DNA of 64,000 nucleotides from Epiperipatus broadwayi (Eukaryota; Onychophora; Udeonychophora; Euonychophora; Peripatidae), in contig JAQFVV010000283.1 in NCBI GenBank assembly GCA_028023455.1, positions 887,501 through 951,500 on the forward strand, written 5' to 3'. Within the stretch, counting starts at the first letter, position 1. Each line of letters begins with the position of its first letter. Of this stretch, positions 48,891 through 60,699 are shown in pieces. The notes beneath the pieces are model-generated. The model was given only the letters and a program-made list of their open reading frames with translations. It was not told the origin of the DNA and made no database searches. Both the position numbers and the translations under genes were made by a program.

Positions 48891-49627
48891 GTTAAACCAT
48901 TAAAACATCATGTGATTGTTTTCTTATCCTTACCCAAGCTGTTAAAACAGTAGCCAATTTTTCCGCACAAGAATGCCATCTAGTGCAGACTCTAGTAATT
49001 ATGAATAATAATCTCTATTCATTGCTTAATTATCTAATATCTCTAGATTAGTTTCTAGCTTATGACTTTGATCAGTGGAAAGTTTTGGATCTATGATCAC
49101 TCTTCCAAAATTTACCTTTTACCTTTTTGGATTACTATAAAATTATTAGCCGAAACTAAAAACCCAATCTATTGATTACTAGAGCTTGAACTAGGTGGCA
49201 CTATTTTGTGGAAAAAATGTTATTGTTTTAACAGCTTGTGTAAGTATTAAAAAGGTGATCATATGATGTTTTATTGAGTTATTATTTATTCTAAGCAAAG
49301 AATAATGATGACTATGGTTATTAAAAAATTCCAAAGGCACCAATATAACTGAATATTAACTGGATTCAGATCTATCTGTTTATACAAGTGAATTCACTTG
49401 GATTGAAAACATTACTGTGTTTCAATTCAGGCTGTACATTTGATTCAAATATTCAAGTGCACCGTTTCAAGATCTAAGGCTTCTCACTATTGAAATCCAT
49501 TAGCTAAAAACTAGTCTGGGGATATTGAATATGTTAGCATTGGTTAGAGATTATAATGCATAAATTTCTAACATTCATTGATTATTAGAATTTGCACTAG
49601 GTGGCATTATTGTATAGAAAAATTTGC
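48891..49627. mobile_element. Family A repeat, old copy
   Basis: Starts GTTAAACCATTAAAACATCA and has mirrored ends (AAGAATGCCATCTAGTGCAG near 48980; GCACTAGGTGGCATTATTGT near 49590). A first half ends near 49275 with GGTGATCATATGATGTTTTA. Two decayed hammerheads are visible: minus at 49030-49095 (CTGATCA, AGT/GCT, GAAA, CTAATC) and plus at about 49480-49530 (CTATTGA, AAAA, ACTAGTCTGGGG). Older than the copies at 29 and 35 kb. Confidence 0.7.
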
Positions 49628-51929
49628 TACAGACTTATTTTTTAGATGTTTCAAGTCTTTAGCTCATTTGACGAATTAGGGTTTCTGAGGAAATGTATGT
49701 TTAGTGAGACAGAGGTTGGAAAATTTTAGAAGGAGTGTTTTGCAAAAATGTATGATTTGAAGGTCAATTTATTATATAAATCAATGCTTAAGTAAAACAC
49801 TGTGTCATATCAAAATTATTTTTTTATTTATAATATTTGCATTTCATAACGTTGTTACTTGAATTAAATACTAAAAAACTATAAATATAATTCCTGTTAT
49901 TTATTATTCCAAGGTCATAAAAAGTGAGCATACATCTACAATACTACATGGAGCCTTGTTGCAATGGACAATATGTTATTGAACAGTTGATTTCTTACAT
50001 CCAGACCATAGCTATTGGGTTATGTAACCTTTTTTCTAGTCACAGTTAACAACATAACTCCTGTTACTGCTATAATGTAATTCTTTGAAATCTCAATAAA
50101 ATTTCTTGATTAAAACAAGTAATTTTTATTTATATTATTTAATATACACATACTTAACTAATTTAATTGAAAATGTGAATCTAATGTTGTAATATATATA
50201 TGAAGTTTTTTTAAAATTTATCATATTTTATACATTGACACAAGCTTTTGTTTGGATATATTAAAAAAATTCACATTCAAAATATAAATTTGTAGACTTT
50301 TATGTAGATACAGCATTTATAATATAGTTGCCAAAAAAGAACAAAACTTCTTTGATTTGAAACTTAACTTTAAATAATTCTGATCAAATTGTCATTAATT
50401 CTTGGTTACATTAATGTAATGATAGCCTTAGAAAAAAGAATCTATCGGAAATTTAATCTGCCAACTTTAGAAACAAATTTAGTTTTTGTGATTTTAGTGA
50501 AATCAGATTTATAAGTAAAAAAAAAATAATTGTCAAAAAATGTCAGTTTTTCTGAATTTTTTACATCAGCGTCTATAATTTAAAGTTTAATACATATTTA
50601 GTATTGTGAGTATATTAAGATCTTAGTGGGTATTTTACTGACTCCTGGATTAAACCCAATCATGTAGTCCACTAAACTTTTTAATTATTATTTAATTTTT
50701 AATAAAATTGAATTTTTAATTAAATAATAATAATCTACTTTTCATAGTTATAATGACGAAATTCATTTGAATTTGCAATGGTACATAAAAAATTGTCATA
50801 AATGTACTCGTTTTTCTTTTTCGTCATTATTTAATAGTTATCTTTAATCTATAAATATTTCTAAATCAATCGCCTGAAATCACGTAGATAATTATGTTTA
50901 TTTAAGCAAATGTAATAGACATAACGAGAAACTAAACGAGTTGAAATATGTTTATAAATTTACAATTATGGTAAAAAGGGTAATCTAAATATTATTGTAA
51001 TATCTTATCAATTTTTAAGTCTCGCTCGTTATTTCAAATGACATATATTACACAATTTAGACAATTAACATTACTGAAAAAATAAATTTCACAATGATGA
51101 TATAAACATGATGTAACGAATTTAATTTAACAATATTATTATGGTTGTTGATATAAGACAGGCAAGATGAAAATAGTCTCCAAGAAAAATTTCGTAGCAA
51201 CAAATCTTCAAGAAAAAGATTTTAAAAAAGTATTCTTAAGCTAAGGAGAATTTTTCAATATCAAAATAATATATGGACTGTGATCTAACAGAATATTTAA
51301 TATTTAAAAATTTGATAATAATTCATGATGAAAATATTTTAAAATTCACCAAACATATTCATATTCTTTATGAAGTATTATAACTTTATCATATTACTTT
51401 GCTAAATCCATATAATATTAATATCAACTATATTCTTTATTACTTTTTACAATGCTTTTTACAATCCACTATTAACAGTTTCAATTGCCCCAGCAATCTT
51501 CTTCAAAACTATAACAAACATAATACAAATATATGCATACAAATATATATAAACATATAATTTTACATTTTATACATATTATACCTATATTCTATCGTAT
51601 AATCATTATTTAAATACCCACATATATACATCTCTATATAATTATTACCTTCTTTATATATTATACACTTTCATCTTTTATATACATTTTTTTTTTTATT
51701 TCATTTATTTATTTTTATCATGAAAATCAATACATAATCAGAATTGCGCCAAGAATATTTTTCAAATAAAGCAATGTTTTTTCAAATATCCTAGAATTAT
51801 AATCATGATGCCTAATTTAATTTCTAAATCCAAAAATCTCCATTATAAAAAAACATATTCATAACCTAAAATTTGATTCTATGTGCATAACATTTATAAT
51901 GTTTTTATGTCTTAGTAGAAGAAGCTCAT
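49628..51929. other. AT-rich DNA with one hammerhead-like core
   Basis: On the minus strand at about 51478-51510 TTGAAGAAGATTGCTGGGGC is followed by AATTGAAAC. This has the layout CTGANGA-stem II-GAAAC of the hairpin at 58493-58520, with the first C changed to T. A related segment is at 28302-28335 (plus). Nothing else is supported. Confidence 0.4.
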
Positions 51930-53260
51930 CCATTGTATTTTTAAAATTTTAGAGAGCATCCTTAAATGAAACTTTTCTAGTGACTTTATATTTTGCTGAT
52001 AGGGGTGCCCATGTTTCACAACCATACAATAAATCAGGCTAAAAATAAAAGCTTTACATACAGTTAATTTAATTGCAGTAGTTATTTCTGTATAATAATA
52101 TGCTCTATTGTTTGATTTGGTAAAAGCAGTAGGAGCATATTGGAATCTGTGTCCGATCTCAGTGCTTAAGTTTATGCTGCAACTTATAAAACTATGAAAG
52201 TATTTAAAGTGGTTTACATTCTTAGGTTGATAACTTCCAAGCTAAATGCTGCTGAAGATTTTTTCCCCATCACTAGCTAATATAGAACTTGTAAAGCTCA
52301 ACATTAATTAACAAACTGAGATCTTTATGAGTTGCATTCAAAGTATTAAGAATGTTCTGTAAATCATATTTTGAATTGGTAAAATTGCACAATAACCAGC
52401 ATACTATGCATCCAGAATCCAGAAAGAAGTTCTTGTTTTTGCTTTTAACCAATTCAAGTTAAAAATTCCACCATCCAACCTGTATCATATCTTGATCCCT
52501 ATCTGATTAAGCTGCTTACAAACAATTCCAAAAAACATTTGTCATAAAAATTGATAACAAAGTTGAAACAGGTATACATCCTTGTTTAACACCAGTTTTA
52601 TTTCAAATGCCTCAGATACTCCAACTGCCATAATAACATTTCCTCACATTTTATCATACAAAAGATGTATAATATGAATAAATTTTATTGGTGAACCAAC
52701 TAATTTCCAACAATCTCATAGACCTTTCCTGTTAATTGAATTAAATACCATAACCAAATCAATAAAAACAATATATAAAACATTTTTTGTTCCTTATTTT
52801 CTTGCATTTGTCTGGCAATAAAAACCATTTCTATAATGCATCTTGATTCCCTGAAACTATCTTGAATCTCTGGTAACTATTCATCCATAACTGGAAGCAA
52901 TTTATTTAACAAAATTATTGAAAGTACTTTTGCTGTGGTGGATAATAGTGATATTCCATGGTAATTACCACAATCTTGTCTATTACCTTTGTTTTTAAAA
53001 ATTGGAACAATGAATGTGTCCTCAAGATCAGATGTTAAAACTTCACCCAGACATTCCTAAAAAATTTCAATATTTTTGAAACTAACATATCATCAACATA
53101 TTAAAACTTCTTTAGGTACTTCATCAAGACCTGCAATCTTAACATTTTTAAGGTTACAAAGAGCTATTAAACTGGATATCTTTGTTCAAATCTAAATGAG
53201 TAGATAAAATGAATATATTAGTAAATTTTGTTATATCAATTCTTGTATCATTATTCAAGA
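51930..53260 (-). pseudogene. LINE reverse transcriptase relic, core region present
   Basis: Minus strand, in order: LEDTFIVPIFKNKGNRQDCG and NYHGISLLSTTAKVLSIILL (RT fingers, near 53030-52900); a motif A region, YIVFIDLVMVFNSINRKGL (near 52790-52720), with the catalytic position of F-x-D-L preserved but the following F-D changed to F-N; a motif B region, FEIKTGVKQGCIPVSTLLSI (near 52600); then the C-terminal CKAFIFSLIYCMVVKHGHPY (LLYGCETW-like). Several stops and frame changes. No clear YADD box could be read. A different family from the 62740 LINE. Confidence 0.7.
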
Positions 53261-53297
53261 CATAATCAGAATACTCCTATTCATAATATCATTATCA

Positions 53298-53642
53298 TTA
53301 TACACCCAGGTATCATTTTATGTGGATTTACTTAATGTGATTTTCAAGTTATGCGATTCATGTTTCTTCTTAATATCTTTGTATGCAGTTTTCTTTTATG
53401 TGATAAAAATTATTAGATCAGAAGCACTATTACTTTAAATATTATATATTTTGCACCCTCATGTCATATTTAAAGTAATAGCGCATTATCGAAGTTCGAC
53501 TTCCATCTAATAATTTCAATATTTTCAGCGCTTTATAATAGTATTGTAATAGATTTTATGCAATAAAGAAGTTCATAATTCACTTAAAATCAGGATATTC
53601 CCAATTTATATACACATATTAAATTTTACAAGATTATAATGT
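53298..53642. mobile_element. Rearranged partial copy of the pogo-like MITE
   Basis: Left end TTATACACCCAGGTATCATT matches the 40879 element's terminus. The rest matches its interior (TTTAAAGTAATAGCGCATTA, TCGAAGTTCGACTTCC) and, inverted, the TTTATGCAATAA and TTAAATTTTACAAGATTATA segments. It is cut off where the family A copy begins at about 53643. Confidence 0.7.
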
Positions 53643-54175
53643 AATAGTATGAATGCTGAATTGAGTTCAGATTTATATGACTATACAAGCTAATGAGTTG
53701 AATTTAAAACATTATTGGGTTCTCATTTTGAACTCAAAGCTTTATAGTTAGGTAAAAGATTGATGCTGGAGGGTTGCATTAGATCTTAAGATCTAGATGC
53801 AATCCTTTTAGATCAGAGGCTCCTCACTGTTGAATGCTGAGGTATAAATACTGAACTGAGTTGAAATCTATAAGACTATATAAGTGAATGAACTTGGATT
53901 GAAGACATTACTGTGCTTTCATCTTGGTCTCACAGCTTGATAGTTAACTAAGCAGCTAAAATGTGGCTGATGGAAGGTTGCATAAGGATCTTATGATCTA
54001 GGTACAGTGTTCTCAGATCCAAGTCTCCTCACTGATGAAAGCCATAAGCTAGAAACTTGTCTGGGGATATTGGTTGAGTAGGCACTAGATAGGAATTTTA
54101 TGCACAAACCCTTCTGCATCTACTGATTACTATGATTTGCCCTGGATAGTGCTGCTGTATGGTGAGTTTTGCCTC
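53643..54175. mobile_element. Family A repeat with intact-core hammerhead
   Basis: Two partial right-arm units in tandem: GCTGAATTGAGTTCAGATTT (53655) and ACTGAACTGAGTTGAAATCT (53849), each followed by the TTGCAT-A-GATCTTA-GATCTAG block. The second runs through the hammerhead at 54017-54075 to GAGTAGGCACTAGATAGGAA and the GCTGCTGTATGGTGAGTTTT end. Direct, not inverted, unlike most family A copies. Confidence 0.75.
54017..54075 (+). ncRNA. Hammerhead ribozyme motif, family A, core intact
   Basis: ATCCAA, loop GTCT, CCTCA, CTGATGA (54032-54038), stem II AGC/GCT with loop CATAA, GAAA (54052-54055), CT/TG, GTC, TGGGG, loop ATA, TTGGTT. Compared with 29420-29478 and 35112-35170, stem II changed from GGC/GCC to AGC/GCT, keeping all three pairs. 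Inner stem I CCTCA/TGGGG pairs fully. Weak points are one T-T in stem III and the A-A at the base of stem II. Confidence 0.65.
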
Positions 54176-54424
54176 TGTGTGAGTCCTAGTATCATTATGC
54201 AAGGCAAGTTTTAAGGTCATTAGCCTTCATTGGTACATTGAGGAATTTAAATAAATAGAATAAATTAGATTTTACAGTAAGTCCAACATCATGCATTCTT
54301 CTTTTCCAAAAAAATTTATATCCATCCATTTTAATATACTTTTTACCTTTGGTCAAATCTTTTATTCTGATATTGAAGAATTTGTCGCAAGTAGAGTTTG
54401 AACTACTACCAATATTATTTTTAC

Positions 54425-54601
54425 TATTCTTATTATCTCTGCCGTGGAAATGAGTAATTCTCCTGGCATAACAGTTTCAACAAACTGCATAAGATGGTCC
54501 ATTTTTAGACTACGTTTTCTAGGCTCTTCCACTTTGATGGTAGGGAGAGGATCCCAAATAGAGTGACTAAACATATGGTCTTTGCCAGCCAAAATGCCTG
54601 T
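54425..54601 (-). pseudogene. Unidentified coding-like segment or exon
   Basis: Minus strand: exactly 59 open codons from an AG acceptor (AAATTAG) to a weak donor (GTAAAA). It reads TGILAGKDHMFSHSIWDPLP, then TIKVEEPRKRSLKMDHLMQF, then VETVMPGELLISTAEIIRI. The composition is protein-like. No family is recognised. It lies 165 bases from another coding-like segment on the opposite strand (54767-54985). Both may be host exons or fragments of an unknown transposon. Confidence 0.3.
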
Positions 54602-54766
54602 CTAATTTAAATCCATTTCTAACCAACTCATAGTCATTATACTGCCTCAAATAAAGATCACAATTAAGGACTGCTAGCTTACTGTCTGTCCTCATCATTG
54701 TTTTATTAATTCTCATGAGATTAAGCTAAAAAAGGGATATTGGATTAAGAAATGCTGCTCATGTAG

Positions 54767-54985
54767 TTAAAGGATAGAGGTGTTATTGCACAAAATGTCC
54801 CAGATCATGAGAGGCTCATGGTGACCAGGCTCTACAATAACTTGTAACTGAAGAAAGAGGAGGAAGACAAAAAAGGCTGTTTATATCGGAAACAGTACCT
54901 AGCCTTTGATGAACCCGACCTTATATATGTGGCAGCAGGAATGCCATCTGTGGAGACAGACTGGAGTCTGAAACAGCAGAATAAT
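54767..54985 (+). pseudogene. Unidentified coding-like segment with one in-frame stop
   Basis: Plus strand, after an AG at 54765-54766: LKDRGVIAQNVPDHERLMVT then RLYNNL, a TAA at 54845-54847, then LKKEEEDKKGCLYRKQYLAF and DEPDLIYVAAGMPSVETDWS, then LKQQN. One frame throughout, rich in charged residues with codons like GAG GAG GAA GAC and a GC-rich third position, clearly unlike the flanks. I do not recognise it. The stop suggests a recent pseudogene or a processed copy, or a sequencing error. It deserves a protein search. Confidence 0.4.
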
Positions 54986-55254
54986 CTTGAATTTTGTTTT
55001 CTGATTGTTTTAGAAAAATGTTATAGGAAATTAATTTCAAAAATTTGATAATAATTGATTATAAAAATTTAATTTTTAATAATACTATTCAGAAAGCAAT
55101 TATTTATTATCGCTATCAGTTTTCAATGCAGTACTTTTTTCAACATTATAAATACACTTTATATATATAAAATCACACTCGCGAATGTATATACGGTATA
55201 TAAAATTCTCAACAATACCCAAAATAGTCAAACTTAACATTATTTGGTATAACA

Positions 55255-55980
55255 CACCGTTTCCCGATTTTTTTTTTTAGCGGATCGGCAAATGACCTGT
55301 AAAAATTTCACCAACCGGCAAGTTTACAAAATAAGGTTTTTAGCAAAAGTTTTATTTTTTTATTGTACCGATTACAAACAAATAAAAAAATGAAATAAAA
55401 TCAATACTTAAAAAATTAACAAATAATTAGTAAAACAAGTAACACATTAACATGAAATAAAAAATCTCGCAAAAATGTTCATGTCTCATTTTTGTTTTGT
55501 ATTGATTATAAATAAATTATCACAATATATAGAATATTAACAAATAAATAAAAAATAGATTCACAACAAAATTAATTAATCATTAATTGAAATGTAATTT
55601 TCAATGTGAAATTTACTCTTGCCTTTCACTTATAATTTTTTAAACGAAGTGCGTGCGAGTCAGAATCCAAGCGATTTCTGTAAACGTCAATGATAAAAAC
55701 GTCTTTTCACATAAATAGGTTGTGAAAAAACTTAACAGTAATTTCTTGCTAAGCTCTGGATATTCATTATTCGCAAATATCCAAAATGTGATCAAAGTAG
55801 TTTCCTTAAATTAGGATTCCAGAGTAATATCACAAGATAGTTCAATAAGAGTTTTTTCATGAAAATTAAGACTTGTTTGAGTCAGATTTTTTAAAAATGG
55901 GTTTGATATCCATATTTTATTTTTTGCAACAATGTCGTGAACCGGCAAAAAAATTTAGGATCAGTGGTTGGGAAACGCTG
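55255..55980 (-). mobile_element. Internally deleted hAT element (FAM200/ZBED8-like)
   Basis: Ends CACCGTTTCCC and GGGAAACGCTG form terminal inverted repeats, flanked by near-identical 8 bp duplications GTATAACA (55247-55254) and GTATAATA (55981-55988). Inside, on the minus strand (about 55789-55655), the hAT dimerisation domain survives: FWIFANNEYPELSKKLLLSF then FTTYLCEKTFLSLTF, matching the YPEL...FPTTYLCE-x-GFS pattern. The N-terminal and catalytic parts are gone, so it is a non-autonomous derivative of a second hAT family. Confidence 0.8.
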
Positions 55981-55988
55981 GTATAATA

Positions 55989-58418
55989 ATTGCTCCGTAA
56001 CGCATGAAAAAAAAAAGATATTCTTCTTTGTTAGTTGAGATTATAAAGTAGTCGTATATATAAGAAAATCGAGTTGTTAGAATAATTACTCATTTTAACA
56101 ACCTCCTAAACACCCACACCGATCCATATACATTTGTGAAAGTGTACATGTGTGTATGAGGGAAATGCTATCATTTATAATTATGTCTAATTAATAATCT
56201 TTCTAACCTTATTAGACATCAAAGTAAGTAAAAAAAAAACAGTGTTCAAAACTCAAAATTAATATAAGAAAACACAAAAATATATTACTAAATTAATAAC
56301 TATCAATTATATCTATTGAGTAATTGGATGGTTTGATGTTCGAGAGGTCATATGACGTTTGTCCACTGGAAATGACAGTTTTGAGCCAGTATTCATGGAC
56401 CTTTAGTTTTTAAACCTGACCCTCTACTATTGGGCTAAACTGCATGGAAAAACATACTGAGTGATTCGCTAATTCAATTTTGCATGTAAGTAAAGAAGAA
56501 AATATCATGTACAAGAGATTCTTATGTTTGATATTAACTTTCCACTTAATAGTATTCCAAAGATATTAAAACATTTGTGTTGCATACCACCACACACATA
56601 TAGAGAAAAGTGTTAGTTGAATTATTGCTAAAATTCACATTCATAATTTAATATCAATATAAATAAAATATATTTTAAATATAAATAGAGATTCTTTTCC
56701 TAACATAACAATAATTGCCCCAGTTCATGCATGACAAATTGCTATATTTTTAATTCATTCTAGAATATTTACAAGCTTCTGTGTTTAAATTAGAATATAG
56801 TTTGCTACCAAAAGTTCATGTGCTTCTAAAACTACAAAGATCTAAACTGTTCTAATGATTTATCAAAAAATAATAAGTGTATCAACAATTTTATTTGTAT
56901 TAAAATTTATAATAAATTAAGATTTTAATAGGCAAAAATTATGCCATTCTTTTCATAGCTTAATTATTGGGATTAGAAAGTTTTTAACCAGTCCAAACTA
57001 CAGTTGTAGTTTCAGAGAACAATTATATTTAAAGAAGAAATTCATACTCATAGAGAGGTATGGTTCATCACCAACAATAAAAATATCATCAACAAGAAAG
57101 AAAACAGTATATAGTTATTTACTAAGTGGAATATTTAAATTACTAATTTGAATAAAATATATACATTACCACCAATAGAGCATCACACATTATTTATCCA
57201 TGAGAGCTATGATTCTGGTGAACTTCACCAAAAGTGCACTCAGCTAATTTGATACCATAAAAGAAAAAGAAAAACCTTTTTGTTATGCAGATGTATATAT
57301 TTTTGCAAACTTTGAATAATATCTACACCATCTGTTCAGTTTTGTTCTCTTTTTTTTGTATTTATATAATAGTTAAAAATTATATTTGCTCTAAACCATG
57401 GTCAGGGGTTTGGGGAGGGGTTCCTGACAGATATTTTAAGTGCTGGCTCTGGCTTGTAGAGGAATTGGCAATCCTCATTGTTTATAACTTACAAGCTTAA
57501 GAGATAGTGTCATGTGATCTATGACTCTTATTTTGATTATATTTGCTCTGTTTGGACTTTTTTACATAATGTATAATTAATGCAATTTGATAATCAATTT
57601 ATCATAGATAATTACTGATATTTTAGCACTCATTTAAAATTTCTGCAATTAATTAATTTTTAAGCATATATTAACAAGTTTTAATCAATAGATGGAATCA
57701 TCAGAATGACAAAATTAACATTTTTTCTTACCACGATTGTTCTTTTTTTCTTTGAATTAAAATATGACTGAGATATTTACCACAATCATGGATTTACACA
57801 TTTCAATATTTGTTTCTTGTGATCTGAGTTATGGTATTTTATTAAGGTGAGTGTGTAGATTTACAGTGGAATAGAGGCATGATGATGAATATCAAGGCAG
57901 CATTTTGGCAGCAGGATTGGAAGATGACACTGGCAGCTGCATCAGGAATTTAGTCATGCATTTGGGTGTTTGCTACAGCAATTGTGAAAGTTTCCACTTG
58001 ATCACACATCCTGTTAAATTGTTTCACTATTTATCTCTTTGCTGCACTTTTTACAATTTATTACAACTCACAGCAATAATAAAAAACTATCTAAAGGTCT
58101 TGTGATCATTTTTATATCCCTCTCCTATCCCCCATATATGTCCCATCTCTTTTTTCCTTTTCCAGAAATTTACTTCTCACACTTGATTATTTTCAATTAG
58201 TTCTTAAAATTGTTAGAAAGTTTACCTATTAATTTTCCATTCTAAATTTAATATGTATTTCCAGCATGATAAAAATAGTTCTTTATAATGGCATGAATTG
58301 TGCACTTTACAAAAAAATATAAAATTAGGTTTTAAGAATAATTTATACATATGTTATCAGAAGTATATACTCTTATTCTTCTCCTTCACTTTCTTTGCAT
58401 ATCTTCATATAATCATAT
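55989..58418. other. AT-rich DNA, nothing firmly assigned
   Basis: A less AT-rich patch at 56330-56460 and frames at 57285-57500 and 57905-58105 (plus) show no known motif. A GTGAGT donor-like site at 57847 has no convincing exon upstream. Confidence 0.35.
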
Positions 58419-58630
58419 ATATTGCTTATAACACTCTATTCATATATACGTTAATGCACAAATTTTCTTAAACACTTCTTTATTTTCTTATAGTTTCGAC
58501 TGTCCAGCAGTCTTCTTCAGAGAGCTCTTATGAAGACTGCTGGACAGTCGAAACTATAAGAAAATAAAGAAGTTTTTAAGAAAATTTGTTGCATTAATGT
58601 GTATATGAATAGAGTGTTATAAGCAATATT
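58419..58630. repeat. Near-perfect 212 bp hairpin with PLE-type hammerhead-like core
   Basis: Arms TATATTGCTTATAACACTCT and AGAGTGTTATAAGCAATATT enclose TTTATTTTCTTATAGTTTCG and CGAAACTATAAGAAAATAAA. On the minus strand 58493-58520 reads CTGAAGA, A, GACTG, CTGGA, CAGTC, GAAAC: a CTGANGA box, a perfect five-pair stem II and GAAA, as in hammerheads of Penelope-like elements. No GTH cleavage site follows, so it is a core-like remnant. Confidence 0.85.
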
Positions 58631-58959
58631 ATACATATGTTCTTATATATTTTTTTCTTATTAAATTTATATCTCAAAGAAATTAGATTGAATTTTTTTT
58701 TCTTCAAAGATATAACAGCGTACATTCTTTCTATAATTAAAAATAATTGGATCGAATGTCTATTTAATTTGGATAAGTACATTTTCTTATTTTAATTTAT
58801 GTGTGGTTTCATATATATATTATTATTATTATTCATTAAAACACAACTATTATGAAATTATTCTTTATTTAAGCAATATCCTCTCTTTTCCTTGTTGAAC
58901 TTTAATATATGTTGTGCCATAAATGGTACAGTATATTAGTATTTATTGATTAGACTGGA

Positions 58960-59235
58960 TAATTTCTGTAGTGTAATTTTCACCACACTACTCTCACACA
59001 AGGTAGCCCTGGTTTCTAGCCACTTTTAACCCCTTTGTAGGGATGTAGTCATAAACAAATGACCAAAGACATGCAAAAAAGATAAACAAGCACAAAGATC
59101 ATATTTCTTCCTGAACCACTGTTCATCATTTGGCCAGATCACAATCTCTCACATATGTCATTATCATTGTTCAATATTAATAGATAACAAATTAATACAT
59201 TTTATTTGACATGTTGCCCTCACAACTTTGATACA
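58960..59235 (-). repeat. Family C repeat with degenerate hammerhead
   Basis: Same order as 6215-6410: TTTCTGTAGTGTAATTTTCA, GGTTTCTAGCCACTTTTAAC, then ACATGCAAAAAAGATAAACA. On the minus strand at about 59095-59150 an ATGATGA...GAAA remnant lies between GATCTGGCCAA and ATGATCTTTG. Confidence 0.6.
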
Positions 59236-59869
59236 AAGTATCTAATGAAAGCATATCAATCATTCTTATTATGGACTGGTTTGTATCAACAATTTTGTGT
59301 TTATTGGCCAATTTTGAGCAAACATCTATATCTTTGTTTAAAAAATAACCAATCAGTACATAGATAGCACTTCCTTTTTATCAATTAAAGTGATTTGTGT
59401 TTAAAAACATTTACAATCTATATTAAATTCATATTTTCTTGATTCCCAGCAATACATTAGCTGAACATAAAATTGTTTAAAATATTTTGTGGCTTAATTC
59501 ATTTGTTTAAGTTTCAAATACCACACCATTATATATTACAACTACTAAAACTCAAAACAGATTTTTTCAATCTTCATTTTGTTAAGGTTTTTGAACTTTT
59601 AATTTTTTTATTATTTGCATTCCAAAGATATTCACACATCTGCTGCAAACACAAATGTACATATATGCAGGCATTAGTTGAATCACTGCTAAAATTCACA
59701 TTCAAACATCAATATCAAATTAAGCATTGGAGTGAGTTATTATATTTGTGGTGATTTCAACTAGTTGATATCAGATTTGATTGATTAAAACACATTCTGC
59801 AAGACATAGATTGTTTTTTCATCAAACACCATATATATTAATATTTTTATTAGTCATTCATAAGATTAG

Positions 59870-60290
59870 AGATTATCCAATAATGAATCTTTCTGTAATA
59901 TAATTTTAACATACACCACCCTCATGCAAGGTAGGAATTGGTTTCTATACACTTTTAACACATTGTGGAGGAATATAAGTGTATACATATGATCAAAGAC
60001 ATGTGAAGATCTATAACCTCCAAGATCCACATTTAGTGCTAAACCAGCACTCATCAACAATGATAAGGCTATGTGTAAGAGATTATGGCATGGGCCAATT
60101 GATACATGCTGGTTCAGCACAAAATGTGGATCTTGGGAATCATAGATCTTTTTCACATGTCTTTGGTCATATCTTTATAATTATATCCCTCTATAAAGTG
60201 TTAAAAACAGATAGAAACCAGTCCCTATCTTGCACGACAATGGTGTAAGTTAAAAATACACTACAGAAATATTATTCATTATTAAATACC
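59870..60290. repeat. Family C palindrome with two degenerate hammerheads
   Basis: Arms pair from AGGAATTGGTTTCTATACAC with the TAGAAACCAGTCCCTATCTT side, and GACATGTGAAGATCTATAAC with ATAGATCTTTTTCACATGTC. Centre about 60065. Each arm carries the core: minus at 60010-60065 (TTGATGA, GTGCTGGTTTAGCAC, TAAA) and plus at about 60090-60150 (CCAATTGATAC, TGCTGGTTCAGCAC, AAAA, TTGG). Stem II is perfectly kept, while both catalytic boxes have changes. Confidence 0.75.
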
Positions 60291-60474
60291 ATAGAGGTTC
60301 CTATAAATTTGATAGAGATCATAAAGAAATAACGTTAATATGTTATATATTTATATAGCAATGTTTTTCTTAATCTAACTGGACTGCAGTCCATAAAGAC
60401 AAGGAAACAATGTATCTTTTACAAAATAAAATTATATTATATATGCTTTTAAGTTAGGTGTAATTACAGGGAAT
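60291..60474. other. AT-rich spacer
   Basis: Nothing assigned. Confidence 0.4.
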
Positions 60475-60690
60475 TTGAACCCAAAAATTTTATACAACCG
60501 ACGTATAAGACTTTTGCACTGACTATATGTGTGTAGGGGAGATGATGATATGGACCAATTGATGAGTGCTGATTCGGCACAAAATACAGATATTGGAAAT
60601 CATTTACCTTTTGCATGTATGTGGTTGTGTGTGTCGGTTGTATAAGATGGAATGGATGATTACATGGAGCTTGAAAGTCTGGGTTCGCCG
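60475..60690 (+). mobile_element. Family B repeat, decayed hammerhead
   Basis: GATATGGACCAATTGATGAG, stem II GTGCTGATTCGGCAC, AAAA, TACAGATA, TTGG, then the A-box-like GTGTGTCGGTTGTATAAGAT and B-box-like TCTGGGTTCGCCGAAG. CTGATGA is TTGATGA (60559-60565) and GAAA is AAAA; stem II G-C/A-G changes keep pairing. Confidence 0.65.
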
Positions 60691-60699
60691 AAGAGAATT

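Noticed and set aside
57905-58105. 66-codon frame starting MAAGLEDDTGS
   Set aside because: Short, no domain, no upstream or downstream support.
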